Assembly: GCF_000144915.1 (NCBI RefSeq)
Contig: NC_014374.1
Location: 1-64,000 of the forward strand
Length of the DNA stretch: 64,000 bases
Reading direction: 5' to 3'
Origin: Acidilobus saccharovorans 345-15
Lineage (GTDB): Archaea > Thermoproteota > Thermoprotei_A > Sulfolobales > Acidilobaceae
Shown here: positions 7,459 to 15,681 of the stretch, piece by piece
How positions within the stretch are numbered: the stretch's first letter is position 1
Layout of the letters: every line of letters begins with the position of its first letter
Program-made: the position numbers and the translations under genes
The notes under the pieces: model-generated
Seen by the model: the letters and a program-made list of their open reading frames with translations, nothing else
What the model was told of the DNA's origin: nothing
Databases searched by the model: none

Positions 7459-10350
7459 TCACCTCATGTAGTCCACCGCAAGCACCACGCTGTAGAGCCT
7501 GTCCCCGCTGCAGACGGAGCTGCCGTCCCTTGAGGGCAGACAGGAGGACACCGAGGCCAGGTCGCTGACGTGCTTTTTCACCTTGCTCACGTCCGAGTTC
7601 CCCACCTTGTTCCTCTCTACAACTTCTAGCGCCAGCATGGTGTAGACGTCCTTTGCGGAGCCGTTGCCCATGGCCATCTCCATGTAGTCCTTAATGCCGA
7701 AGTAGTCGTGTATAAAGCTAACGCTTAGCCTCTTGCTGCTGATCGCGTCGTACAAGTCCCTCACGGCCTCCAGCAGCTGAGTGTTAAGCCTGCCGGCCTC
7801 GCTCAGCTTAAGCGTCGACACCAGCCACTCCAGGCTCCTTGCGATCCCCCTGCCGGAGTAGATGAAGAGGACGTCCTTCTCCTTAACGTGGTCCTTCTCC
7901 TCAAGGAGCTCGCTGGCGGTGCTTAAGGACAGCGGCAGTGGGTCCTTGTAGTGCGCCGGGAGGATGACGTAGCTCCTGCCATAGTTCGCCAGGGCGTCGA
8001 CCGGCATGTAGCCCTTTCCATCGCCCAGGTACTTAAAGCCGCTCACCGCGCCGCCCGAGAAGCCCCAGTAGGCCTTCCTGGTCTCCTCGACCGCGTCAAG
8101 CGGCACCAGCTCGCCCCTGTACTTGGTCGGCGAGAACGCCAGAAGGTCGTCACCGCCTACGTAGACGGGGCTGGCCCTCCTGTCCGTGAGGATCCTTATG
8201 TCGAGCACCGCCTGCGCTGTCAGGGCCCTTGACAGCGCATATGCATAGGCGGGAGTTATAGGTATCATGTATCTGGTCTCCGTGCCACCCCCGCTTGACA
8301 CGTCAAAAGTGCACGGCGGCTCCTCGCTCGCGGCCTTCTTCACATGGTCCAGGGACCTCTCGTAGCCCTTATCCTCGCTGGCCTCATTGTCCTCGTGGGC
8401 CAGCCGCTCCCTGACCTCTACTATCCTTTTGACCTCTTCAGACAGCTTCTTTTCGTCCTCCAGGCGGATGGCCATGGCAGTCTTTATGTAGTCTTCTATT
8501 GAGAAGCATTTGCCGTCGCCCTTCCTGAGCAGTCCGCTCCAGTAGCCCTTCCCCATGAAGTCCCCATCGGCCTTCAGTACTGCAAAGTAGGCGTCCCCAT
8601 ACTTCCTTATGATCTTCCTGAGCTCCTCCTCGTTCTTTATGTGATTAGCGGCCCTGTCCTTAATGAGGCTATACACGGTCTCGCAGGCTTCCCTGGAGCC
8701 GCCGTAACACTTCTCGTAGAGCTCAGCCAGGTACGGGCCCCTGACGTTCTCATTCCCAACGTAGGGCCCGAGGACCTCGTCCACGTTGAGCATTGCTATT
8801 TCAGAGGTTGACGGGAACCCGCGCCTCACCCCGCTGCCGACCAGGAGATCCATATCTTTGAGGACTTCGATGACCACGCGGCCGTCGTTGAGGGACCTCT
8901 TCAGGGCACAGTATGGGCACAGCCTGTCCTCCTCTTCCTCCCCCTCCTTCACGTCCCTGAGCCTCCTGAACTCAGCACCTGTCCGCCACGAGACGTAGCT
9001 CACGGCCGCTGGGAGCATGCCGCACATGGTGCAGAGGTGGTAGTCCCCCGAGCTGGTCAGGGATCTAACCGTGTCAGCCAGGTCGACGCCGTACATGTAC
9101 TTGACCTTTATCTTAAGCTCCTCGCTGTTAATGCGGTGCAGTAGGTACTCAAAGAACAGGGAGTACTCCACGGAAACGTACTGTCCGCTGCAGCTAAGGC
9201 TCCCCTCGGCAAGCCCTCTGATCGCGTCAGAGTACTTTTTAAACGCTTCACCAACGTCCAGGGCAACTACCCTTGGCCTGACCGGGGGCGTCTCCTTTGC
9301 CTTATCTATGTAACTCTTAAGGGGGCCGTCCCTTAGGAGGCCATCTATACCGGTTCTCTTAAACGCCTCCGACGCCACCTGCTCCCAGGCCTTCTTGAAG
9401 TTATCCCTCAACTGCCTCTCAACGTCATCGCGCTGCTCAGGCAGCAGCAAAACGACCTTGTCCCCCATCATTGACGTCAAGGGCCCGTCCTGAAGGCCAG
9501 CGTACTTCCTCCCGAGCTCAACGATTCTATCTCTCAGACGCTTGTCCTGAACCTTATTGGCGAGCCACGCTATGAAGAAGTGGTTGAGGCTGAGCTCTGG
9601 CCTGAGGACCACGTCGGGGCCGTACCTCTCCACGAAGGGCTCGATGGACCTCCACAGGAGGAGCGACGTGAGCCAGCTGGAGGCCCACAGGTCGCTGGTC
9701 TTCCTGCTAAATGATATGAACTCCTGCACCGAGGGGAAGTCTATCACGGCCACCGATCCATAGAACTGGGGCTTCGTGCCGTCGCACCTAAGTATGTTCA
9801 GCATGGCGGCCGTGGCGGTGGCGTGGTCAAATATCGTGTGCGTCGGGACCCTAGTGTCGGCCACTGGAACCCAGCAGGGCCCGTTCGGGGCGCAGGGGAA
9901 GTGCTCGTACCACAGGAGCGGGGCGAGGTAGTAGGCCACGTGATACTTCAGTCCCCCGGCATTCATGACGAGGCCAGAGAGCTCCCTGGCGTATTCTTTG
10001 ACTTTGTTAGCATCTATGTTGGGAGGTACTTTAATCTTGTACCAAGGCGCAAATAGGTTCTTCTTAACAATCTCTTCTGCCCTTGCCCCCGCCTCCACAT
10101 CCTTCAATAATAATGATATTACCCACCTGTCGAGCGAGGACGCAAGGTGGTCCGCTAAGGCCACCGCCGGTGGGAAGTTTCCCTGGACGGGGACGCCCAT
10201 CATGGAGAGCAGCTCCTTGGCATCATCCTCATGGCCTCCCTTGTCAGCAAGTATCGCCCTGGAAGGGCTCTTGGAGACTATCCACGCCTTCCACGGCGGG
10301 TCGTGGAAGTATGCTATGAGCTTCAGCTCTAACAGGTCACCTGACTGCAC
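7459..10350 (-). CDS. cmr2: Cmr2/Cas10, type III-B HD nuclease and cOA synthase
   Basis: 963 residues. The N-terminal HD domain begins with AYFHDPPWKAW (H16-D17) and has LADHLASSLDRW further on. A zinc site with two CxxC pairs (LCTMCGML, LCPYCALK) lies in the middle. The second Palm domain carries an intact cyclase motif, VYVGGDDLLAF, near residue 731. On target RNA binding, such proteins cut single-stranded DNA and make cyclic oligoadenylates; both sites look functional here. The start is a GTG with a strong GGAGGTGAGG upstream, overlapping cmr6 by 14 bp. Confidence 0.95.
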   Translation of the reverse strand: MQSGDLLELKLIAYFHDPPWKAWIVSKSPSRAILADKGGHEDDAKELLSMMGVPVQGNFPPAVALADHLASSLDRWVISLLLKDVEAGARAEEIVKKNLFAPWYKIKVPPNIDANKVKEYARELSGLVMNAGGLKYHVAYYLAPLLWYEHFPCAPNGPCWVPVADTRVPTHTIFDHATATAAMLNILRCDGTKPQFYGSVAVIDFPSVQEFISFSRKTSDLWASSWLTSLLLWRSIEPFVERYGPDVVLRPELSLNHFFIAWLANKVQDKRLRDRIVELGRKYAGLQDGPLTSMMGDKVVLLLPEQRDDVERQLRDNFKKAWEQVASEAFKRTGIDGLLRDGPLKSYIDKAKETPPVRPRVVALDVGEAFKKYSDAIRGLAEGSLSCSGQYVSVEYSLFFEYLLHRINSEELKIKVKYMYGVDLADTVRSLTSSGDYHLCTMCGMLPAAVSYVSWRTGAEFRRLRDVKEGEEEEDRLCPYCALKRSLNDGRVVIEVLKDMDLLVGSGVRRGFPSTSEIAMLNVDEVLGPYVGNENVRGPYLAELYEKCYGGSREACETVYSLIKDRAANHIKNEEELRKIIRKYGDAYFAVLKADGDFMGKGYWSGLLRKGDGKCFSIEDYIKTAMAIRLEDEKKLSEEVKRIVEVRERLAHEDNEASEDKGYERSLDHVKKAASEEPPCTFDVSSGGGTETRYMIPITPAYAYALSRALTAQAVLDIRILTDRRASPVYVGGDDLLAFSPTKYRGELVPLDAVEETRKAYWGFSGGAVSGFKYLGDGKGYMPVDALANYGRSYVILPAHYKDPLPLSLSTASELLEEKDHVKEKDVLFIYSGRGIARSLEWLVSTLKLSEAGRLNTQLLEAVRDLYDAISSKRLSVSFIHDYFGIKDYMEMAMGNGSAKDVYTMLALEVVERNKVGNSDVSKVKKHVSDLASVSSCLPSRDGSSVCSGDRLYSVVLAVDYMR

Positions 10351-11089
10351 CGCTCCTCACCTCCTCAAGCTCAACCTGAAGGTCGAGCTCACCATATCCC
10401 CTCGTGGTCCTCCTGCCCCAACCGGACACGGAGGAGTAAAAGATCGCCTGGAGGAGGAGCTTGAACGCGTCCTGGCCGCACGGCTCAAGCTCATCCCTCC
10501 TAAAAACAACAAAGCCTTCAAATGTGACGCCAGAGTTGACCGCGACAAACTTAACTGGGACCGGGTTAGCGTTGTACTCGTTGAAGGGCCTCCTCTCGGG
10601 GCTGTAGTGCGGGTTTATTATGTCATATACAAGTAGCCCGCCCTGCGAGGCCACCGGGTAGAAGTCCGTGAACGTCACCTTGCCCTCGGCCTTCCTGCTG
10701 CCAAAGACGCAGTCAGCCATTTTATCATCGCCTGAGACCTCGAGGAAGGCGTCCCTCACTATGCCCTTCGCCTGCGACCCTGGTATGTAGGGGACGTCGA
10801 TTATGAGGTCCCAGGCCAGCGGGACCTCAGTTATGAAGTAGATGGGGCTCCACCCGCCCATGAACTTCCTCTTGGTGGTGAGCTTCAAAGATATGAAGTC
10901 CATGCCCGAGCTGACGATCGATTGCCTGACCTCGTTTACGTACCCCCTCGCGCGGGACAGGTCCCAGCCCTTCACGAGGCCCTCGAGGGACATCGACCTG
11001 GCGTCCTCCCTGGGGCTGCCCTTAAGCATCTCCTGCTGGTACTTCAGGAGCGCACCAAGCAGCCTGTTGCCCCCCTGCTGGGCCGCCAT
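10337..11089 (-). CDS. cmr6: Cmr6, type III-B effector subunit
   Basis: About 250 residues, RAMP family (Cas7-like). Cmr6 caps the 3' end of the Cmr filament together with Cmr1. Visible marks: VPYIPGSQAKGIVRDAFLEV, CVFGSRKAEGKVTFTDFYPV and DIINPHY, followed by a glycine-rich GWGRRTTRGYGEL. I chose the ATG at 11089 because GAGGTGA sits 6 bases upstream and it clears the cmr1 stop; the open frame begins 12 codons earlier. Confidence 0.93.
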   Translation of the reverse strand: MAAQQGGNRLLGALLKYQQEMLKGSPREDARSMSLEGLVKGWDLSRARGYVNEVRQSIVSSGMDFISLKLTTKRKFMGGWSPIYFITEVPLAWDLIIDVPYIPGSQAKGIVRDAFLEVSGDDKMADCVFGSRKAEGKVTFTDFYPVASQGGLLVYDIINPHYSPERRPFNEYNANPVPVKFVAVNSGVTFEGFVVFRRDELEPCGQDAFKLLLQAIFYSSVSGWGRRTTRGYGELDLQVELEEVRSGAVR

Positions 11090-11094
11090 ATGGC

Positions 11095-12315
11095 TCACCT
11101 CGTCACGCGCTTGGCCCCACGACACCTAGCCTCGGCAGCCCTAGCCACGGCATCCACTAATTCGCTTATGACATCTCTGAGTTCCTCACCCCTGATCATG
11201 TCGCCCACCTTGGTCACTTCCCCTGAGCCGCTGCGGTGTTCCAGCATGCTGTAGATCTGCTCGTGGTCACGAAGTGAAAGGAACGGCAGGAAGTACAGCC
11301 TGTAGGCGTTGTTAACCCTCACGGGCGACGCCACCAACATTGACTGCCTGCGGCCGGGCTCCTCGGACTCCTCACTGACCAGGAAGTAGCCGGTGCTCTT
11401 TATCCGCCTCGGCAGCCCCAGGAGCCAGCTGTGGACCTCCGCGCTTGAGAGCCCGCCCCGCCCCATGACAGACCTTAGGTTGACCTTAAGGAAGGCCTCC
11501 TGAAGGACCCTCAGCGCCTCGTAGCTGTCCCTGGCCGTGCAGTTGGGGACCGCCCTGATCACGTCAGGGCCTTCGCCATCGACCAGTGGGGCAAGGGGTA
11601 CAGCGGATTCCTCCCACGAGTTCTCGGAGCTGCAGCCTGCGACCTCCTTAAACCTGTTGTAGTACAGTCTGAACGCCTCAGTTACGTTGCCGTCCTTTAC
11701 GTACGTGCACAGCTTCTCAATGAACTGGGAGCCCCCGGCCGGGCACTCCGAGGGCGCGAACCTGCCGAAGCCCCTGTTTGCGCCCCTGCCTACGCCCACG
11801 AAAGCCAGGGTTATCAGGACCCCTCCAACTACCAGGTCATCATACCCAGGATCCTTTTCAGCCCGCGACCTGTATATGCTGAGATCCAGGCCCCTGAGGT
11901 TCAAGGGCAACAGGTCGCCCTTTGAAAGCCCGCGCCTGTTGCCTAACAGCGTCAGCTTTACCCTGGGAAGCTGATCAAACTGCTTCGCTACATCGCCTGG
12001 CCCGAGCGTGCTCGCCCTAAAGACGTACCTCGAGACCATCCCGGTGGAGCCCAGGAAGCCGCTGACGAACTTCTCAGCCTCGGAGTAGTCGCTGAGGTCT
12101 CTCGCGCAGAACCTGTTGTAAACGGTCCTGAGGAACCACCGGAGCCTCCCATTAATTTCGTCCTCATCCACTTCCTGCGACGTTCTGGTGCTGTGGTCGC
12201 CTCCCCACCAGGGCGTCGTGGGGGTCAGCCTGAGCCTCGCCACCAGCCTCCTCTCATTGAACAGCCCCAGCGCCCTCATCCTGGCTTCCTTAACAAGGGT
12301 CTCGTCGAGGCTCAC
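11095..12315 (-). CDS. cmr1: Cmr1, type III-B effector subunit
   Basis: 406 residues, two RAMP domains as usual for Cmr1. The first domain shows LRLTPTTPWWGGDHS and INGRLRWFLRTVYN; a glycine-rich loop follows at FVGVGRGANRGFGRFAP. Cmr1 binds near the 3' end of the crRNA at the head of the complex. It overlaps cmr5 by 4 bp (ATGA). Confidence 0.93.
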   Translation of the reverse strand: MSLDETLVKEARMRALGLFNERRLVARLRLTPTTPWWGGDHSTRTSQEVDEDEINGRLRWFLRTVYNRFCARDLSDYSEAEKFVSGFLGSTGMVSRYVFRASTLGPGDVAKQFDQLPRVKLTLLGNRRGLSKGDLLPLNLRGLDLSIYRSRAEKDPGYDDLVVGGVLITLAFVGVGRGANRGFGRFAPSECPAGGSQFIEKLCTYVKDGNVTEAFRLYYNRFKEVAGCSSENSWEESAVPLAPLVDGEGPDVIRAVPNCTARDSYEALRVLQEAFLKVNLRSVMGRGGLSSAEVHSWLLGLPRRIKSTGYFLVSEESEEPGRRQSMLVASPVRVNNAYRLYFLPFLSLRDHEQIYSMLEHRSGSGEVTKVGDMIRGEELRDVISELVDAVARAAEARCRGAKRVTR

Positions 12316-12797
12316 AGGGGCATCGCCTCCAGCACCTTCTTGACCTCCAGGAGGTACTCTGAAAGCAGCCTCTCCTTCGCCAGCGCGAGCTCCTTTAAGG
12401 CTATCCCAAGCAGCGACTTGTAAATCTCCTCCTCGTTGCCGCCAACGCTCACGCTCTCGCCTACCCTGCTGAGCGCGTAGAGTATTATTGCGACGTAGCC
12501 CGCGTAGCCTGCGCCCTCGCTCCTCCTCAGCTCGTCACAGATGGCTGCCTTGACGCCATCATCGAGCTTTGCCTTGCCCGTCAGGTAGCTGTAGATGGCG
12601 CTCACTGCGGAGAACCTCTCTACCTTGGATAGGAAGAACGTGAAGGCCGGCTGGAAGCCCAGGCTTATCATGAGCGACGGGAAGTCCACGGCCCTCCTGA
12701 CTATGCCGGGCTTCGAGTTCGAGCTCCCGCCGCCCTGGCAGCCGGCGGCTATCAGCTTGGTGCCCACGTCGGCCGCGAAGCCCACGAAGTCGCTCAA
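12312..12797 (-). CDS. cmr5: Cmr5, small helical subunit
   Basis: 161 residues, predicted all-helical, the size and position of Cmr5 (Cas11). It builds the minor filament between Cas10 and Cmr6 and holds the target RNA strand. Recognition rests on operon position, size and helices such as PAFTFFLSKVERFSAVSAIYSYLTG and YAGYVAIILYALSR rather than a strict motif. It has an N-terminal glycine- and serine-rich loop (GCQGGGSSNSK). Confidence 0.82.
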   Translation of the reverse strand: MSDFVGFAADVGTKLIAAGCQGGGSSNSKPGIVRRAVDFPSLMISLGFQPAFTFFLSKVERFSAVSAIYSYLTGKAKLDDGVKAAICDELRRSEGAGYAGYVAIILYALSRVGESVSVGGNEEEIYKSLLGIALKELALAKERLLSEYLLEVKKVLEAMPL

Positions 12798-12804
12798 GGA
12801 CAGC

Positions 12805-13701
12805 TCACCTCACCGCGCCGCTGACGGCGCCAGTGCCGCTTACGATGAGCAGCCTCACGAGACCCTTGCCCACGGTCTCCTTGCCCCCTATGAAGAGCGA
12901 GGCCCTGTTAAGCTTGTTGCTGAGCTCTGTCATCACGTCTATGTCCCTGCACTCGTCGTTGCCCCCCATGGAGTCCACGCTGCCCCTCATGGAGTCCAGC
13001 ATGGCGCCAACCATAACCGTGCCCTGGGGCACGTACTCCTCAGTCCAGAGGGCCCTCTCCTTGACGGTCTTCGTCTTATCATCGAGGGCGTTCCTTGTGA
13101 CCCTTACCAGGGACGACTCCACAACCTGCAGCCCGACGTCGTCGTCAAAGACGTAGGCCTTGTCCTTTAGCAGGTACCCCAGAGACCTCGTGTCGACGCG
13201 GCCGCCAAGGACGTCGCTTACGTTTACCGTGTAGGCGTAACGGACCTCCCTCAGCCCCACTGTCACTGTGCCGCCGGCGCCCAAGGCCTTAGGTGGGCTG
13301 ACCCCTACGGTTGACAGGATGTCATAAGCCCTGTTAAGGAGGTACTTCGTGGTCACATATATGTAGCCCTCGGAGAGGCTTGGGGCCGGGTAGAGGAACG
13401 GCACCAGGTCGGTGAACACGAGCCTTCCCATAAATTTAGCCCCGCCCTCGTCAATGTCTGGGCCGAAGGCGCACCTCACTAGCTTATTGTCCTTATCGTT
13501 ACCGCCGCCCTTGTCGTTGGGCTTGCCGCTGCTTGGGGGCGTCAGGTGAAACCTCAGGGCGCCCTTGAAGGAGGAGCCTAATATGACTGGGTAGCCCATC
13601 GAGTCCCTCTGAAATGGAAGGTCAACGAAGCCCGGGGACCTGCCGGAGCCCACGTGAACGGGCGTCACGGCGTAGGCGAGGACCAATAACGAGCCGCCCA
13701 C
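12805..13701 (-). CDS. cmr4: Cmr4, type III-B backbone RNase
   Basis: 298 residues, Cas7-like RAMP. Several copies form the filament along the crRNA and cut the target RNA every six bases. The catalytic aspartate is in VDLPFQRD near residue 27, in the thumb-adjacent loop after VTPVHVGSGRSPG, as in known Cmr4. Further marks are VILGSSFKGALRFHL and CAFGPD. It is the first gene of the cmr operon, starting at GTG 13701, with a TATA box about 45 bp upstream. Confidence 0.94.
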   Translation of the reverse strand: MGGSLLVLAYAVTPVHVGSGRSPGFVDLPFQRDSMGYPVILGSSFKGALRFHLTPPSSGKPNDKGGGNDKDNKLVRCAFGPDIDEGGAKFMGRLVFTDLVPFLYPAPSLSEGYIYVTTKYLLNRAYDILSTVGVSPPKALGAGGTVTVGLREVRYAYTVNVSDVLGGRVDTRSLGYLLKDKAYVFDDDVGLQVVESSLVRVTRNALDDKTKTVKERALWTEEYVPQGTVMVGAMLDSMRGSVDSMGGNDECRDIDVMTELSNKLNRASLFIGGKETVGKGLVRLLIVSGTGAVSGAVR

Positions 13702-13739
13702 AGGCGCAGCACCACGGTAGTTGTATGTCTGTGGTAATA

Positions 13740-13755
13740 CATTATAAATTTACCC
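13740..13755 (-). promoter_or_regulatory. Promoter of the cmr operon
   Basis: Read on the minus strand, AAATTTATAATG at this place is a good archaeal TATA box, 40-50 bases before the cmr4 start. The 173-bp gap to csx1 has no gene, so cmr4-cmr3 can be transcribed apart from csx1. Confidence 0.6.
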
Positions 13756-13874
13756 CGCGTTGCGCCGCGTTTTAGCCAAAGTTGGGTCTTGCCTGGGGCC
13801 TACGGCCAGGTAAGCTCTGCGGCGGGCCTTACCGGCTCCCTGGCCACGGGCGTCGAGGGAGCGCGGCGAGAAAC

Positions 13875-15467
13875 TTACATATCAAGGCTGAGGCGGCCGC
13901 GCGATGCTTCCCCAGGCGGCGAGCGATGGGCCTTATCGAGATTGACGACCTTAAATAGGGACCTCTTAATGATTTCCATAAGTTTCCCACACGGGATCCT
14001 GCAATCGCCGCAGTCCCCCGAGAGGCAGGCCATGGGTGACCCGTCGCCCCTAACCTTTATCTTGACCGCGTTCTCCAGGATGCCAGCGTGGGCCACGAGG
14101 TTTCTCGCCGTGTATTCATTATTTACGGATGAAGAAGTGTGTCCCTTCAGCTCATAAAGGCACACGCCGTCAGACGCGAGCCGCCCCTTCACCTCATCCT
14201 TGCTGGAGTTAATTGCGTTGACAATGTTATCGTGCTCAATTTCTGTGGTAATCGTTATGCCCAGGCCTCTCCTGCTGTAGTTGTCCGCCTCCCTGGCCAG
14301 CTCGTTCAAGTTAAGGCAGCCGCCCTCAGGCTTAATGGTCGTGCCGCCGGCGAGGGCCAGGTACAGCATAGTCTCGAAGTCCTCGTTAAAGTCAGCATAC
14401 CTCGTGACCTCTACGCTGTCGCCGCCCTGGGTAACCTTCGTCAGCGTGAAGTACTCTTCTACAAAAGTGCTTGCCAGGTCGAGGATTGCGCGCTGCAGCT
14501 GCCCCGCGTCGAGGGCCGCGGCGCTGTAACAGGTAGAGCTGGAGGGGCCGCGGCCCAGGCCCTCCAGCTTCTCCAAGGCGTCCTCCAGAAAGTACGGCAT
14601 CAGGAAGAGGGCACCGACGTTTATTGACGCAGCCGCGGCCGTAAGCGAGGAGATGGCGGCCCTTATCGGCTTCCCGTGGAGCCCCACCAGGGCCCTCACC
14701 ACGTCGCGCGGGGCGCAGCGCCTTGGGGAGAGGAGCCTGGAGGTCCTCCTTGTCGGCAGCCTTATGCTGGGCAGCTGCCTCTGAAACGTCACGCTGAGCG
14801 TCAGCTCCGTCCTATCGTCAACATATGGGTCCAACGCCGAGAACCCCAGCGTCACCGGGACCGCCAGCGAGAGGGCCGAGGCGGCCCCTTGGACGGCCCT
14901 CACAGTCATTACCTGGAGCTGGTTGGGGGCGTTAGTCACGTCTGAGACCACGTAAACAGCGTCATAGTCGGCGGCCCTGAGCTCCAGCAGCTTCCTTGAG
15001 ATGTGATAGGCCGCCATGGCCTGGGAGTCATAGGGGCTGACGTCTATCCTCATGGAGCCGCCCCCGCTGAGCCTGAAGGTGCCCCTCAGCGGCACGGCCC
15101 TGAGCTCCAGGTTATCCTCCTTTATGAAATCTCCCAGTAGCCCGCATGAGTCGCTTGAGCTCTCAACCCCCTCCTCTATGTGCCTCCTCTGAAGACTTAA
15201 CAGCTCGTCCACAGCCTTCCAGTAGGGGCCTGAGGCCATGCCAAGTTCAGCTATAAGCGACTCCGGCACGAGACCGAGCACCCTTACCACGGCGTCTGGG
15301 AACATCCTCCTGAGGTAGACGTAGGTGACCGCAGCCGAGGGCACCTTGCCCTTAGACTCCACCCTGCACGAAAACCTGCCCCTGCGATCCTGGGCCAGGT
15401 AGGTGGCCGGCCTCAGGTACTTGACCGAGCCCAGGGGGGCCACTATGAGGGTCAGCGCCTTGCCCAT
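13875..15467 (-). CDS. csx1: Csx1-family CARF-HEPN ribonuclease
   Basis: 530 residues. The N-terminal half is a CARF domain that would bind cyclic tetra-adenylate made by Cas10; VSDVTNAPNQLQV stands where Csx1 proteins have their DxTHG-like signature. The C-terminal HEPN domain holds the catalytic RxxxxH as RNLVAHAG (R455, H460). Four cysteines near 484-496 (ACLSGDCGDCRIPCG) may bind a metal or form disulfides. When activated, such enzymes degrade RNA without sequence specificity. It lies upstream of cmr4 in the same direction and downstream of array 3, which is also read leftward. Confidence 0.9.
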   Translation of the reverse strand: MGKALTLIVAPLGSVKYLRPATYLAQDRRGRFSCRVESKGKVPSAAVTYVYLRRMFPDAVVRVLGLVPESLIAELGMASGPYWKAVDELLSLQRRHIEEGVESSSDSCGLLGDFIKEDNLELRAVPLRGTFRLSGGGSMRIDVSPYDSQAMAAYHISRKLLELRAADYDAVYVVSDVTNAPNQLQVMTVRAVQGAASALSLAVPVTLGFSALDPYVDDRTELTLSVTFQRQLPSIRLPTRRTSRLLSPRRCAPRDVVRALVGLHGKPIRAAISSLTAAAASINVGALFLMPYFLEDALEKLEGLGRGPSSSTCYSAAALDAGQLQRAILDLASTFVEEYFTLTKVTQGGDSVEVTRYADFNEDFETMLYLALAGGTTIKPEGGCLNLNELAREADNYSRRGLGITITTEIEHDNIVNAINSSKDEVKGRLASDGVCLYELKGHTSSSVNNEYTARNLVAHAGILENAVKIKVRGDGSPMACLSGDCGDCRIPCGKLMEIIKRSLFKVVNLDKAHRSPPGEASRGRLSLDM

Positions 15468-15681
15468 CTGAAGTCGCCCCCGAGGGCCTGCGACCGCTGA
15501 GCGATTAGGTGCCTAGGTCCAGCGGGCACAGGAGCTGCCCCACGGTTATCTTGCTATAGGATCATTTAAGCATTTCCAGCTCGTGACCCACCATGACGGC
15601 ACCCCCACCGGCTGTCCTAGTCGAGGCGGTCAGGCGAAGATGGCCGCGGCTGGGCTCTCAGGCCGAGTCAGGGGTTTGCAG

